A program made the position numbers and the translations under genes. From Chlamydiota bacterium (GTDB lineage Bacteria; Chlamydiota; Chlamydiia; Chlamydiales; Rhabdochlamydiaceae): a stretch of 9,073 nt of DNA. Under the pieces are notes generated by a model. It was not told the DNA's origin. It saw only the letters and a list, made by a program, of their open reading frames with translations, and did not search any database. Positions 1 to 6,916 of this stretch are shown one piece after another. The first letter of the stretch is position 1; the number at the start of each line of letters is the position of its first letter. The stretch lies in assembly GCA_027348355.1 (NCBI GenBank), contig DAIEPN010000207.1, positions 1 to 9,073 on the forward strand, in the 5' to 3' direction.

Positions 1-1
1 A

Positions 2-670
2 AACCTTGTCACGGAATATGATAAAGCGTCGGAAAAATGCATTATAGAGAGCATAAAAAAACGATTCCCTAGCCACAGCTTTTTAGCCGAAGAAAGTGGT
101 GATAGTGGCAATGCATCTTCAGAGATCCTTTGGGTCATTGACCCTTTGGATGGAACTGTGAATTTTGCTTATGGAATCCCCTTTTTTAGCGTAAGCATTG
201 CAGCTGTGCAGGGAGAACTACCATTAGCTGGGGTAGTTTATAATCCTCTTCTTGGAGAACTTTTTTTTGCAGAAAAAGGCAAAGGCGCCTATTTTAACGG
301 AAAGAGGATGTCTGTAAGTAATAAGACCAACCTAGAGAAAAGTCTATTAGCTACTGGTTTCCCTTATAATGTAGAAAAGAACCCAAACTCGTGTATCGAC
401 CATGTCGCCAAAGTCCTATCTATGGGTATTCCTATAAGACGGCTTGGATCTGCAGCTTTAGACCTTTCTTATATCGCTTGCGGAAGATTTGATGCGTATT
501 GGGAAGTGGAACTACATCCATGGGATATGGCGGCAGGAAAACTACTCGTTGAAGAAGCTGGTGGAATAGTTACACACTATGATGGTAGCAATCGTCCTAT
601 AAACTCTTCGAGCAATCTCTTAGCAACGAATAAAAAGCTCCATGGCGCAATGATGAACATTTTACAATGA
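2..670 (+). CDS. suhB: Inositol monophosphatase family protein (SuhB-like), 5'-truncated by window edge
   Basis: The frame is open from base 2 to the TGA at 668-670, giving 222 residues. About 40 N-terminal residues lie off the left edge, judged from the usual ~260-residue family length. Metal-dependent sugar/inositol phosphatase signatures are present in order: an LVTEYD segment at the very start, FLAEES (bases 80-97, the metal-binding Glu pair), WVIDPLDGT (bases 131-157, the Asp residues that bind Mg2+), and WDMAAGKLLVEEAGG near the C-terminus with the catalytic-site Asp. The family hydrolyses inositol phosphates or related phosphate monoesters, and bacterial SuhB can also act in rRNA transcription. 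Which substrate applies here cannot be told. An apparent start at base 146 is a TTG Leu codon inside the DPLDGT motif, so it is not the real start. FolD follows after 19 bp in the same orientation, suggesting cotranscription. Confidence 0.93.
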   Translation, partial: NLVTEYDKASEKCIIESIKKRFPSHSFLAEESGDSGNASSEILWVIDPLDGTVNFAYGIPFFSVSIAAVQGELPLAGVVYNPLLGELFFAEKGKGAYFNGKRMSVSNKTNLEKSLLATGFPYNVEKNPNSCIDHVAKVLSMGIPIRRLGSAALDLSYIACGRFDAYWEVELHPWDMAAGKLLVEEAGGIVTHYDGSNRPINSSSNLLATNKKLHGAMMNILQ

Positions 671-689
671 AAACTTTACAAAACTCACT

Positions 690-1583
690 ATGATTATAGA
701 TGGAACAAAGATTTCTCGAACTGTAGAAGAAGAATGTAAAGCAAAGGTTGAAAATTTACAAAAAAAGCATCCCCTATCTAAACCACAGCTCGCTTTTATC
801 TGTGTAGGAAACCATCCATCCTCTCTCAGTTACATAAAAAGGAAAAAGCAAAAGTGTCATGAAGTTGGTATCAGCTCCAAGGATATATTTTTACCTGAAT
901 CGGTCTCAGAAGAAAAACTAGTCCAAGAGATCGACATATTAAATCATGATCTTGAAACCCATGGAATTTTAGTCCAGCTCCCCCTTCCTAAGCATATCAA
1001 TCCATTTGCCATTATGGAAGCTGTCGATCCCGAAAAGGATGTCGATGGATTTCATCCCATTAACATGGGAAAGTTGTTATTAGGCGAAAAAGATGGCTTC
1101 ATCCCCTGCACTCCTCTTGGAATTGTAAAACTTTTGCAGGCTTCTAAAATCGAAATCCAAGGTAAGCACATTGTTATTTTAGGACGCAGCAACATAGTTG
1201 GAAAACCACTTGCTGCGCTGCTTGTTCAAAAAAGTTTAGACGGAAATGCTACAGTCACTGTGGCCCATAGTTACACCAAAAATTTAGCAGAAGTTTGTAA
1301 AAGTGCAGATATACTCATTGCTGCAATAGGTCATGCACATTTTGTTAAACCAGAAATGGTAAAAAAAGGCGCCATTGTGATCGATGTAGGAATCAATAAA
1401 GTTACAACTGATGATCATACAAGAATTGTTGGGGATGTGGATTATGAAGCTGTGTCCCCTCTTTGTTCTTATATTAGCCCTGTTCCAGGTGGAGTAGGGC
1501 CCATGACAATTGCCATGTTACTTGCAAATACCGTTCGAAGTTTTGAAAAAAAAGTTTTCACCCTTCGTAAAGATAATTTTTAG
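690..1583 (+). CDS. folD: Bifunctional methylenetetrahydrofolate dehydrogenase / methenyltetrahydrofolate cyclohydrolase FolD
   Basis: This 297-residue protein is full length for FolD (E. coli about 288). It interconverts 5,10-methylene-THF, 5,10-methenyl-THF and 10-formyl-THF with NADP in the cytosol, supplying one-carbon units for purines and formyl-Met-tRNA. The conserved blocks are all visible. The Tyr48-x3-Lys52 pair lies in SYIKRKKQK, where Lys52 aligns with the catalytic Lys54 of E. coli. Others are GILVQLPLP (Gln96), DVDGF (Asp119), PCTP (139-142), the cofactor loop GRSNIVGKP (165-173), HSYTKNL, VIDVGIN, VGDVDY, and the C-terminal SPVPGGVGPMT signature (263-273). The start is the first ATG in frame. 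No good Shine-Dalgarno precedes it, so translation may depend on the gene upstream, 19 bp away. The coding sequence shows no defect. Confidence 0.97.
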   Translation: MIIDGTKISRTVEEECKAKVENLQKKHPLSKPQLAFICVGNHPSSLSYIKRKKQKCHEVGISSKDIFLPESVSEEKLVQEIDILNHDLETHGILVQLPLPKHINPFAIMEAVDPEKDVDGFHPINMGKLLLGEKDGFIPCTPLGIVKLLQASKIEIQGKHIVILGRSNIVGKPLAALLVQKSLDGNATVTVAHSYTKNLAEVCKSADILIAAIGHAHFVKPEMVKKGAIVIDVGINKVTTDDHTRIVGDVDYEAVSPLCSYISPVPGGVGPMTIAMLLANTVRSFEKKVFTLRKDNF

Positions 1584-1618
1584 AAAAGTTAATAAACAAA
1601 AAATATTGAAAATCAATC

Positions 1619-1646
1619 TTTAAAAATTTAAATAACTCTTTATAAG
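1619..1646 (+). promoter_or_regulatory. Possible sigma70-type promoter upstream of rnr
   Basis: The 99-bp AT-rich gap between folD and rnr holds TTTAAA (1619-1624), a 16-bp spacer and TATAAG (1641-1646), matching 4/6 and 5/6 of the consensus hexamers. It would start transcription about 30 bp before the rnr ATG. An alternative pairing is TTGAAA at 1606-1611 with TAAATA at 1629-1634. In sequence this AT-rich such matches arise easily, so the call is tentative. Confidence 0.35.
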
Positions 1647-1682
1647 AGAGACAGATTTCTACACTTCCGATATCAAAAACTT

Positions 1683-3869
1683 ATGAAAAAAAAAGCTTCT
1701 TCCCCTCCTAAAGCAACACCCAGCAAAAATGGCAAGCTTTACGAGCATCTCACAAAAACAATTACCGACTATATTCTAGGAAGAAACTACATTCCTATGA
1801 AAGAAAGTACACTTTTTGAGACACTGCGCATTCCTAAAAACCAACAAGCAACATGCAAAAAAATCATTACTGACCTTCTTGTTAGCGATGTAATTACAGT
1901 TAATAAAAAGCTTCTACATCCGCCTCTAAAGCAGCGAGAGACTATGACGGGAACAATCCATCTCCATCCAAAGGGATTTGGATTTGTAGAACCAGATGAC
2001 AGTGTGACCTTTCCACAAGATGTATTCATTCCAAAGCATCTTATCGCCAATGCTGTAGATGGGGATAAGGTAGAGGTTGCTATCAATAGCGCTCAGAGGT
2101 CTGAAAAGGGACCCGACGGGAAAGTCGTGCACATTTTAGAAAGAGGAAGAACCCATGTTTCCGGAATAATTCTAAAAATCGACCCAAGCGGACAAATGAT
2201 CGTTCATGTGCCTTTACTTGGCAGTACAAAACCTGTGCTTATTCCCGCCGGAAGTAAAAAACCTAAGAAAAAAAAGAATCAAGTTGGGGATAGAATCACT
2301 GTAAAAATCTTAGATTGGTCTCCTAAAAATTCTATGATTTTAGGTGAGATCACAGAATATTTAGGTCATATTTCAGACCCTTCTTGTGATACTATAGCCG
2401 CTATCAAAGAATATGGGCTACCTGAAGAATTTCCGGAAGATGCGATTGAAGAAGCAAAAAGTTTTGGAAGTAGGATTAAACCTAGCGATCTAGCTAAAAG
2501 GATTGATCTTACAGAGACTACTTGTTTTACGATAGATCCGGAAACAGCTAAAGATTTTGATGATGCCCTTTCCATCTCGAAAGATCCTCAAGGAAATTAT
2601 CATTTAGCAGTTCATATCGCCGATGTAGCGCATTATATCCCAGATGATAGCGCCTTAGATAAATTAGCATCGTTTAGGTGTAACTCTACTTATTTACCAG
2701 ATAAGTGTATCCCTATGCTTCCTGAAGAGCTTTCTAACCACCTTTGCAGCTTAAAGCCAAAAGTCACTAGGCTTACTGTTTCCGTATTTATGCATTTTGA
2801 TAGTAAAGGGACTTTAAAAAGTCATACTATAGCGAGAACTTATATCAAAAGTGCTAAAAGATTTACCTATGAAGAAGCTATGGCGGTCATTGAGGGAAAA
2901 GAAAAAAGCCCCTTTAGTAATGATATCCATCTCATGGTAGAGCTTTGTCATCTTTTACGAGCAAAACGCTCTGCGAGAGGAAGCATTGATTTTAGTCTCC
3001 CCGATACAGTCATCGAGTTAAATAAAGAAGGAGAGCCTACAGGAATTCGAGTTGTCCCCTACGATCTTTCTCATCAACTCGTTGAGGAATTTATGCTTAA
3101 AGCCAATGAAATTGTAGCGGTCCATCTTGAACTGGAAAACAAACCTCTTCTTTTCCGTATCCATGAAAAACCATCAGAAGAGAATAGTCTAGATTTCTTC
3201 GCTCTCGCAAGATCTTTAGGATTCCCGCTTCCCGCATCTCCTACTACCAAAGACATACAAAATCTCTTTGATGAAGCAAAAAAAACACCTTTTGGACAAC
3301 AGCTCTCAGTTGGGTTTATTCGTATGATGAAGATGGCCTATTACTCTCCTAATAATGTAGGACACTATGGCCTCGCTCTTGAGCACTACTGTCACTTTAC
3401 AAGTCCAATCCGTAGATACACGGATATCATCATCCAAAGATTACTTTTTGATGAGCAAAAGGAAGTAGAATATCTTGATAAAATCGCGAACAACTGCTCA
3501 AGCCAAGAAAGAGTCAGCATGAAGGCAGAAAATAGCCTAAAGCAACTCAAAAAACTCCGCCTTTTACAAAAATACTATAATGAAGACCCTTCTCGAAAAT
3601 ACCAAGTTGCGATCACCCGTATCAAACCCTATGGTATTTCATTTGAAATCCCCTCTCTTCTCTTAGAAGGATTTTTACATATCTCCGAGCTAGAAAATGA
3701 CTATTTTATCTATGATGGACAAAGAAATATTCTTACCGGAAAGCATACCGGTATCATCCATAAAGTCGGACAACCTTTAGAAGTCGTCCTCGAATCAGTA
3801 GATTTTATACTCCTTGAGAGCAAATGGCAACTTGCTGGGACAAAGAAAAGAGAAAAAAGGTCTCGATGA
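1683..3869 (+). CDS. rnr: Ribonuclease R (RNB-family 3'-5' exoribonuclease)
   Basis: This 728-residue protein is a complete RNase R, shorter than the E. coli enzyme (813) mainly at the tails. It degrades structured RNA processively from the 3' end, acting in rRNA quality control, mRNA decay and tmRNA-linked turnover. Domains by eye are a winged-helix-like N-terminus (about 15-80), cold-shock domain 1 around GTIHLHPKGFGFVEP (90-104), cold-shock domain 2 (about 155-225), the RNB catalytic core (about 265-590) and an S1 domain (about 638-718). The metal-binding cluster is IDPETAKDFDDA, with Asp285, Asp291, Asp293 and Asp294. RIHEKP (492-497) and HFTSPIRRYTD (571-581) are further RNB signatures. 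Basic stretches lie at the N-terminus, at 192-198 and at the C-terminal KKREKRSR, fitting RNA binding. The ATG lacks a clear Shine-Dalgarno and is followed at once by nine A residues. The last bases overlap the next gene. Confidence 0.96.
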   Translation: MKKKASSPPKATPSKNGKLYEHLTKTITDYILGRNYIPMKESTLFETLRIPKNQQATCKKIITDLLVSDVITVNKKLLHPPLKQRETMTGTIHLHPKGFGFVEPDDSVTFPQDVFIPKHLIANAVDGDKVEVAINSAQRSEKGPDGKVVHILERGRTHVSGIILKIDPSGQMIVHVPLLGSTKPVLIPAGSKKPKKKKNQVGDRITVKILDWSPKNSMILGEITEYLGHISDPSCDTIAAIKEYGLPEEFPEDAIEEAKSFGSRIKPSDLAKRIDLTETTCFTIDPETAKDFDDALSISKDPQGNYHLAVHIADVAHYIPDDSALDKLASFRCNSTYLPDKCIPMLPEELSNHLCSLKPKVTRLTVSVFMHFDSKGTLKSHTIARTYIKSAKRFTYEEAMAVIEGKEKSPFSNDIHLMVELCHLLRAKRSARGSIDFSLPDTVIELNKEGEPTGIRVVPYDLSHQLVEEFMLKANEIVAVHLELENKPLLFRIHEKPSEENSLDFFALARSLGFPLPASPTTKDIQNLFDEAKKTPFGQQLSVGFIRMMKMAYYSPNNVGHYGLALEHYCHFTSPIRRYTDIIIQRLLFDEQKEVEYLDKIANNCSSQERVSMKAENSLKQLKKLRLLQKYYNEDPSRKYQVAITRIKPYGISFEIPSLLLEGFLHISELENDYFIYDGQRNILTGKHTGIIHKVGQPLEVVLESVDFILLESKWQLAGTKKREKRSR
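3856..3860 (+). promoter_or_regulatory. Shine-Dalgarno site that fixes the mpg start
   Basis: AAAGG ends 5 bases before the ATG at 3866 and lies inside the rnr 3' end. It supports that ATG over the more upstream in-frame codon at 3824. It also fits translational coupling through the ATGA overlap. Confidence 0.6.
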
Positions 3870-4432
3870 TCCTTCCTCTAGAATTCTATAAACGAGAAGA
3901 CGTTTGTGTAGTTGCTAAAGAACTATTAGGAAAATACCTATTTACCTGTATAGATGGACAGATAACCGGCGGGATGATCTTAGAAACAGAAGCTTATGCT
4001 GGTGCCACAGACAAAGCCTGCCACGCCTATAACAATCGTCGTACTAAAAGAACGGAAACCATGTTCCAAGAAGGAGGCATCTCCTATGTTTACCTCTGCT
4101 ACGGGATGCACTGTCTTTTGAATGTTGTCACAAATAAAAGGGACACACCTCACGCCGCTTTAATTCGCTCTGTTCAAGCTGAAATCGGAACTACTATGAT
4201 ACAAGAGCGTAGAAAAAACTCCTCCACATTTCTTAACGGACCTGGCAAGGTTTGCTCAGGCCTTGGGATTACAAGAGAACATAATGGTTTTTCCTTCCAA
4301 TCAAAGACAGTATGGATTGAGGACCGAGGTATTCACTTTAAGGAAAACCAGATCATATCCACCCCTCGCATCGGAGTAGACTACGCTGAAGAAGATGCGT
4401 TTCTTCCTTGGAGATATTATGTTACCAATTGA
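3866..4432 (+). CDS. mpg: 3-methyladenine DNA glycosylase, AAG/MPG type
   Basis: This 188-residue monofunctional DNA glycosylase removes alkylated and deaminated purines (3-methyladenine, hypoxanthine) to begin base excision repair. It aligns with human AAG motif by motif. ETEAY at 40-44 gives catalytic Glu42 (human Glu125) and Tyr44 (human Tyr127). His53 matches human His136, and YVYLCYGM at 74-81 gives Tyr76 and the helix-intercalating Tyr79 (human Tyr159/Tyr162). Arg101 in ALIRSV matches human Arg182. NGPGKVCSGLGI (124-135) and the tail PRIGVDYAEEDAFLPWRYY are also typical. I chose the ATG at 3866 because it overlaps the rnr stop by 4 bases (ATGA), has a Shine-Dalgarno 5 bases upstream, and removes 14 atypical residues that the upstream in-frame codon would add. 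It is probably cotranscribed with rnr. It converges with the next gene, 66 bp away, with no clear terminator hairpin between. Confidence 0.95.
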   Translation: MILPLEFYKREDVCVVAKELLGKYLFTCIDGQITGGMILETEAYAGATDKACHAYNNRRTKRTETMFQEGGISYVYLCYGMHCLLNVVTNKRDTPHAALIRSVQAEIGTTMIQERRKNSSTFLNGPGKVCSGLGITREHNGFSFQSKTVWIEDRGIHFKENQIISTPRIGVDYAEEDAFLPWRYYVTN

Positions 4433-4498
4433 ATGTTTACGCAGATTGTAAAGATTGCTATAACGAGTCCTTCGCTTTTCCAGTATCAATAAAAAAGA

Positions 4499-6259
4499 TC
4501 AGTTCTTGACGATTTTCTTCATCATAGGCGCTTCTACTTCTATCGAATACTTCTCTATCAAATTGAATAATCTTGTTGGATATATCAAATGAAGTCTTTC
4601 ATGCGGATCAAAGGGCATTTTTATGATTCCTGTATCTGGGTGTAATTGGAGCTGATGAACCAAATGCTGATTAAGCTTAGCAATAGATAATACCGTAACT
4701 TTAGCTACAAATTCTGAGCACATCATACTTCTCGGCGTACTCTTACTTACGAAAGAAGAGGTAACGTTTGCTTCTCCTGTAGTTAAGATATGCATTGCCC
4801 AGCGATGTAAAGTTGGGGATTTATGGTCAAGATGCCCCCTTGGAATATAGTCTGCTAAAACAGAGTAATGTCCGTATCTACCTGATCTATTCTTGATATT
4901 GTTCATGTCTATTAATTCGTGGATCTCAACAACAGATTTTTGATATAAATCATCTAATGCTTTTGAAAGCTCTGTTTCATCTTGCACTTGAAGAGCTTGT
5001 ATTAAAGGTTGCTTATAGCTCGGATTAAGTAATTTTATAGGAGAAATTCTGCGGATATTATTACCAAAATATTCAAAAATTGAAGAAGTACTCTTGGATT
5101 CTACTTCATGTGTATCAGATATTTCTGATGTGAATATGAAAGGAGTTGGCGTATACAAGAAAGAATTCACTTTGATAATAAGTTCTGTATGATAATGATG
5201 TTGCCCAGAGATTCTCTCAAGGAAATCCATATCATCAACCTTTAAAAGCACAATATCTCCAGATTGATATGTTCTTTGAAATACAGGGTCATTGGAAGTT
5301 GATTCGATCTTTTCTAGTAAAGACTTTAGCTCAAGAAATTTTATGAGTTTAGGAAACTTGTTATGACTATCCTCTGGAATGTTGCTTAATTGTGGAAAAA
5401 AGCTGCCGAGTAGCTCTTTTAGTTGTGTTATTTTGTAAAATTCATTGTGTGTTAAAGCCCTTTCATTACTTCCCAAGCACACAAGTCGATGTAAATGCTT
5501 TGTTGAGGAGTCAAGTTCTTCCAAATTGAGAGTTGAAAAAGCTAATTGGGCCATCTTCTCCATTTCCCATCTCAAGCTCGGAACGAAATCATTTCTATAA
5601 CACTCTTGATTATTATAAAAATAACTTCTTGGGATGGGGTCGTGATCCCAAGAATCAGGCAGCCTATCCGATAAATCTGTTAATTGCTTTGCTAAGGATT
5701 GATTGCCGATTACAAATTCTAAAAACTCTAATTTAAGTTGCTGTTCAGCAAGAGTTAGAGCTCCATATTCACTTAACACACCAACGGCTCTTCTAATCCA
5801 AGGGCTCAGTGATTCACGATAGGCTCCACTTTTATGCTCAACTAAAGCGATTCTATTTAGTTTAGTTTGTACGTCAGAAAGCTCTCTTTCCAGAAATTCA
5901 TATTCTTTATGTTCATAAATCATAACAGCATAAAAATTAGATCTGAAATTGAGAAGAACATTTTCGTACTCTGTGAGTTCAGCTTTGGAGGTAGGGGGAT
6001 TTTTACGATAGTACTGGATGCGCTCTTGGAGCGATTGCAGGTCATAATTATTAAGCAAGCGAAAGCCCAGCTCCTCAAATTGAATTGTTCTGGTGCTTTC
6101 ATATATCCCATGTAGAGCGGAAATTGTATCAAGAGCTATGGGGATAATTGCATTTGTAGGATTGGGTTCTAAAAAATCCGAAGAACGTTGGTTTTCTTGA
6201 GACGGAATAAAATGATTTACTATTAGATCAAGTCTTTCTTTAGTTCTATTTGCTATCAT
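4499..6259 (-). CDS. Uncharacterised protein with putative C-terminal permuted papain-like (NlpC/P60, YiiX/LRAT-type) cysteine hydrolase domain
   Basis: I do not recognise this 586-residue protein by name. Numbering is from the ATG at 6259; a TTG three codons upstream is possible but less likely. Residues 1-325 look mostly helical, rich in Leu, Glu and Lys, with no signal peptide or membrane span. From about 330 the motif order resembles circularly permuted papain-fold enzymes. First comes SGDIVLLKV (333-341), then a His-rich strand HHYHTELIIKV with candidate catalytic His357. After a roughly 150-residue insertion comes SMMCSEFVAKV, with candidate nucleophile Cys514, like the CSELV motif of YiiX-type proteins. 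A Pro-anchored tail (PTRLFNLI) also fits. Family members act as peptidases, amidases or acyltransferases, and some are secreted effectors of intracellular bacteria; the substrate here is unknown. Spot counts of 60-base lines give roughly 28-37% GC, somewhat below the flanking genes, and it runs against its neighbours, which hints at acquisition. The reading frame is intact. Confidence 0.72.
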   Translation of the reverse strand: MIANRTKERLDLIVNHFIPSQENQRSSDFLEPNPTNAIIPIALDTISALHGIYESTRTIQFEELGFRLLNNYDLQSLQERIQYYRKNPPTSKAELTEYENVLLNFRSNFYAVMIYEHKEYEFLERELSDVQTKLNRIALVEHKSGAYRESLSPWIRRAVGVLSEYGALTLAEQQLKLEFLEFVIGNQSLAKQLTDLSDRLPDSWDHDPIPRSYFYNNQECYRNDFVPSLRWEMEKMAQLAFSTLNLEELDSSTKHLHRLVCLGSNERALTHNEFYKITQLKELLGSFFPQLSNIPEDSHNKFPKLIKFLELKSLLEKIESTSNDPVFQRTYQSGDIVLLKVDDMDFLERISGQHHYHTELIIKVNSFLYTPTPFIFTSEISDTHEVESKSTSSIFEYFGNNIRRISPIKLLNPSYKQPLIQALQVQDETELSKALDDLYQKSVVEIHELIDMNNIKNRSGRYGHYSVLADYIPRGHLDHKSPTLHRWAMHILTTGEANVTSSFVSKSTPRSMMCSEFVAKVTVLSIAKLNQHLVHQLQLHPDTGIIKMPFDPHERLHLIYPTRLFNLIEKYSIEVEAPMMKKIVKN

Positions 6260-6270
6260 AATATCCAATA

Positions 6271-6308
6271 ATTATAAAAAATAATAATATTGAAAATATT
6301 GTACAATA
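6271..6308 (-). promoter_or_regulatory. Candidate promoter/operator of the minus-strand 586-residue gene
   Basis: A perfect TATAAT lies on the minus strand at 6276-6271, only about 11 bases before the ATG at 6259, so the transcript would be nearly leaderless. A perfect 12-bp palindrome, TATTGTACAATA (6297-6308), sits just upstream, overlapping or adjoining the expected -35 zone. It could be a repressor site. No good -35 hexamer is seen. The surroundings are about 13% GC, so chance matches are likely. Confidence 0.3.
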
Positions 6309-6543
6309 ATAATGATATAAAATCAATGAATTAAAATTAAAAAGCAATTAATTACATAAAATCTGAAATTAAATATTATATCCTTCGACTTTACTTATCT
6401 CCTCCTCATTTCTCTTTCTTAAAAAATTTACTTTACAAATAAAAAAATCATCATAACCATTTAATTTTTAATTACATACATTAGCACTCCCTGGATCTTT
6501 TAAGTTCCTCTTTGCTTGAAATAAGCTAGCTTTTATCAAAGGC

Positions 6544-6790
6544 TCAAAAAGCGTAGCCAGTCTTTTGCTTAACGGGAATGCTTTTCACAAATACGATCAA
6601 TTGGAAGGCTCGGGAACGTTGAAGCGAGCTGGTAAGGTAAGGATTCATCTCACCCCACCTTGGGTCGTCTACAATCCGTAAACGTTGTGTAAAGTCATGA
6701 AAAATTGACTCAACAGACACTTCTGAAATATCTGATTTGATCAATTCAAATTCGACAAGAGGCCTGATAACTTTTCACCTTCTTCATCAT
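6544..6790 (-). pseudogene. Probable frameshifted small gene or transposase-like remnant, unidentified
   Basis: On the minus strand, AGGGA (6800-6796) stands 5 bases before a double ATG (6790, 6787). That frame reads MMKKVK and then stops after 14 codons. Ignoring a single A in the AAAA run at 6775-6772 joins it to a second open frame running to the TGA at 6546-6544, for 81 residues in total. The joined product contains HDFTQRLRIVDDPRW (residues 31-45). The 'DPR' segment faintly recalls the N-terminus of ISAs1-type transposases, and SIPV...KTGYAF near the end faintly recalls the N-terminal domain of IS4/Tn5-type transposases. Neither resemblance is good enough for an assignment. No inverted-repeat ends or target duplications were found. 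Its GC is higher than its surroundings, fitting foreign origin. It could also be non-coding sequence with chance open frames. Confidence 0.35.
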
Positions 6791-6916
6791 AGAGTTCCCT
6801 GCTTTAACGTTTTCGGGAACCTACCCTGCAATGGATACAAATCCCATGAGTTTTCAGTGTATTAATTTTTCTAGATACGATACTATGACGTAAAAGCTGC
6901 TATTTGGAAAATCATC

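Larger units (their letters stand above)
6260..6916. other. Long gap without an intact gene; sharp change in base composition
   Basis: About 650 bp separate the divergent 586-residue gene and the DUF502 pair. Lines 6301-6360 and 6421-6480 each count to about 13% GC. A pyrimidine-rich stretch lies at 6398-6420. From about 6485 the composition rises, reaching about 53% GC over 6601-6660, then about 40%. I found no tRNA, tmRNA or SRP RNA signature by eye. The GC-richer half contains the broken minus-strand gene described separately. The last 80 bp must contain the promoter of the DUF502 genes, but no convincing hexamer pair was found there; GGAAAA (6906-6911) is a weak ribosome binding site for the 6917 start. 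Confidence 0.6.

Noticed and set aside
146..670. Apparent 174-residue gene starting at 146
   Set aside because: The start is a TTG Leu inside the DPLDGT metal-binding motif, and the frame is open and homologous to the left edge. The true gene begins outside the window.
1787..2575. Minus-strand open frames opposite rnr (1787-2086, 1926-2132, 2366-2575)
   Set aside because: They lie opposite a fully conserved RNase R coding sequence, mutually overlap or are short, and have no ribosome binding site or recognisable protein features.
3824..3865. Upstream start for the DNA glycosylase
   Set aside because: It adds 14 lysine-rich residues with no family match and a 46-base overlap with rnr. The ATG at 3866 has a better ribosome binding site and the compact ATGA overlap.
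4433..4498. Terminator between the convergent mpg and 586-residue genes
   Set aside because: Only a 3-bp stem (CGA/TCG around 4464-4474) near short T/A runs was found; it is too weak to call.
5533..6132. Plus- and minus-strand frames within the 586-residue gene (5533-5736, 5867-6115, 5920-6132)
   Set aside because: Shadows of a much longer uninterrupted frame, with no start signals or domain features.
6398..6420. Pyrimidine-rich tract (AGGAGGAG-like on the minus strand) resembling a strong Shine-Dalgarno or triplex-forming sequence
   Set aside because: No start codon with an open frame follows on the minus strand, and the tract is short and interrupted.
6348..6478. 11-bp direct repeat TTAATTACATA at 6348-6358 and 6468-6478
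   Set aside because: Both copies lie in sequence of about 13% GC, where repeats this short are expected by chance. No element is bounded by them that I can define.
6610..6820. Repeated 8-mer TCGGGAAC at 6610-6617 and 6813-6820 as possible mobile-element ends
   Set aside because: It is a short direct repeat with no inverted ends, transposase domain or target duplication.
6839..6916. Promoter for the DUF502 operon
   Set aside because: GATACT (6879-6884) and TACTAT (6881-6886) each match only 4/6 of a -10 box, and no -35 hexamer sits at a suitable distance.
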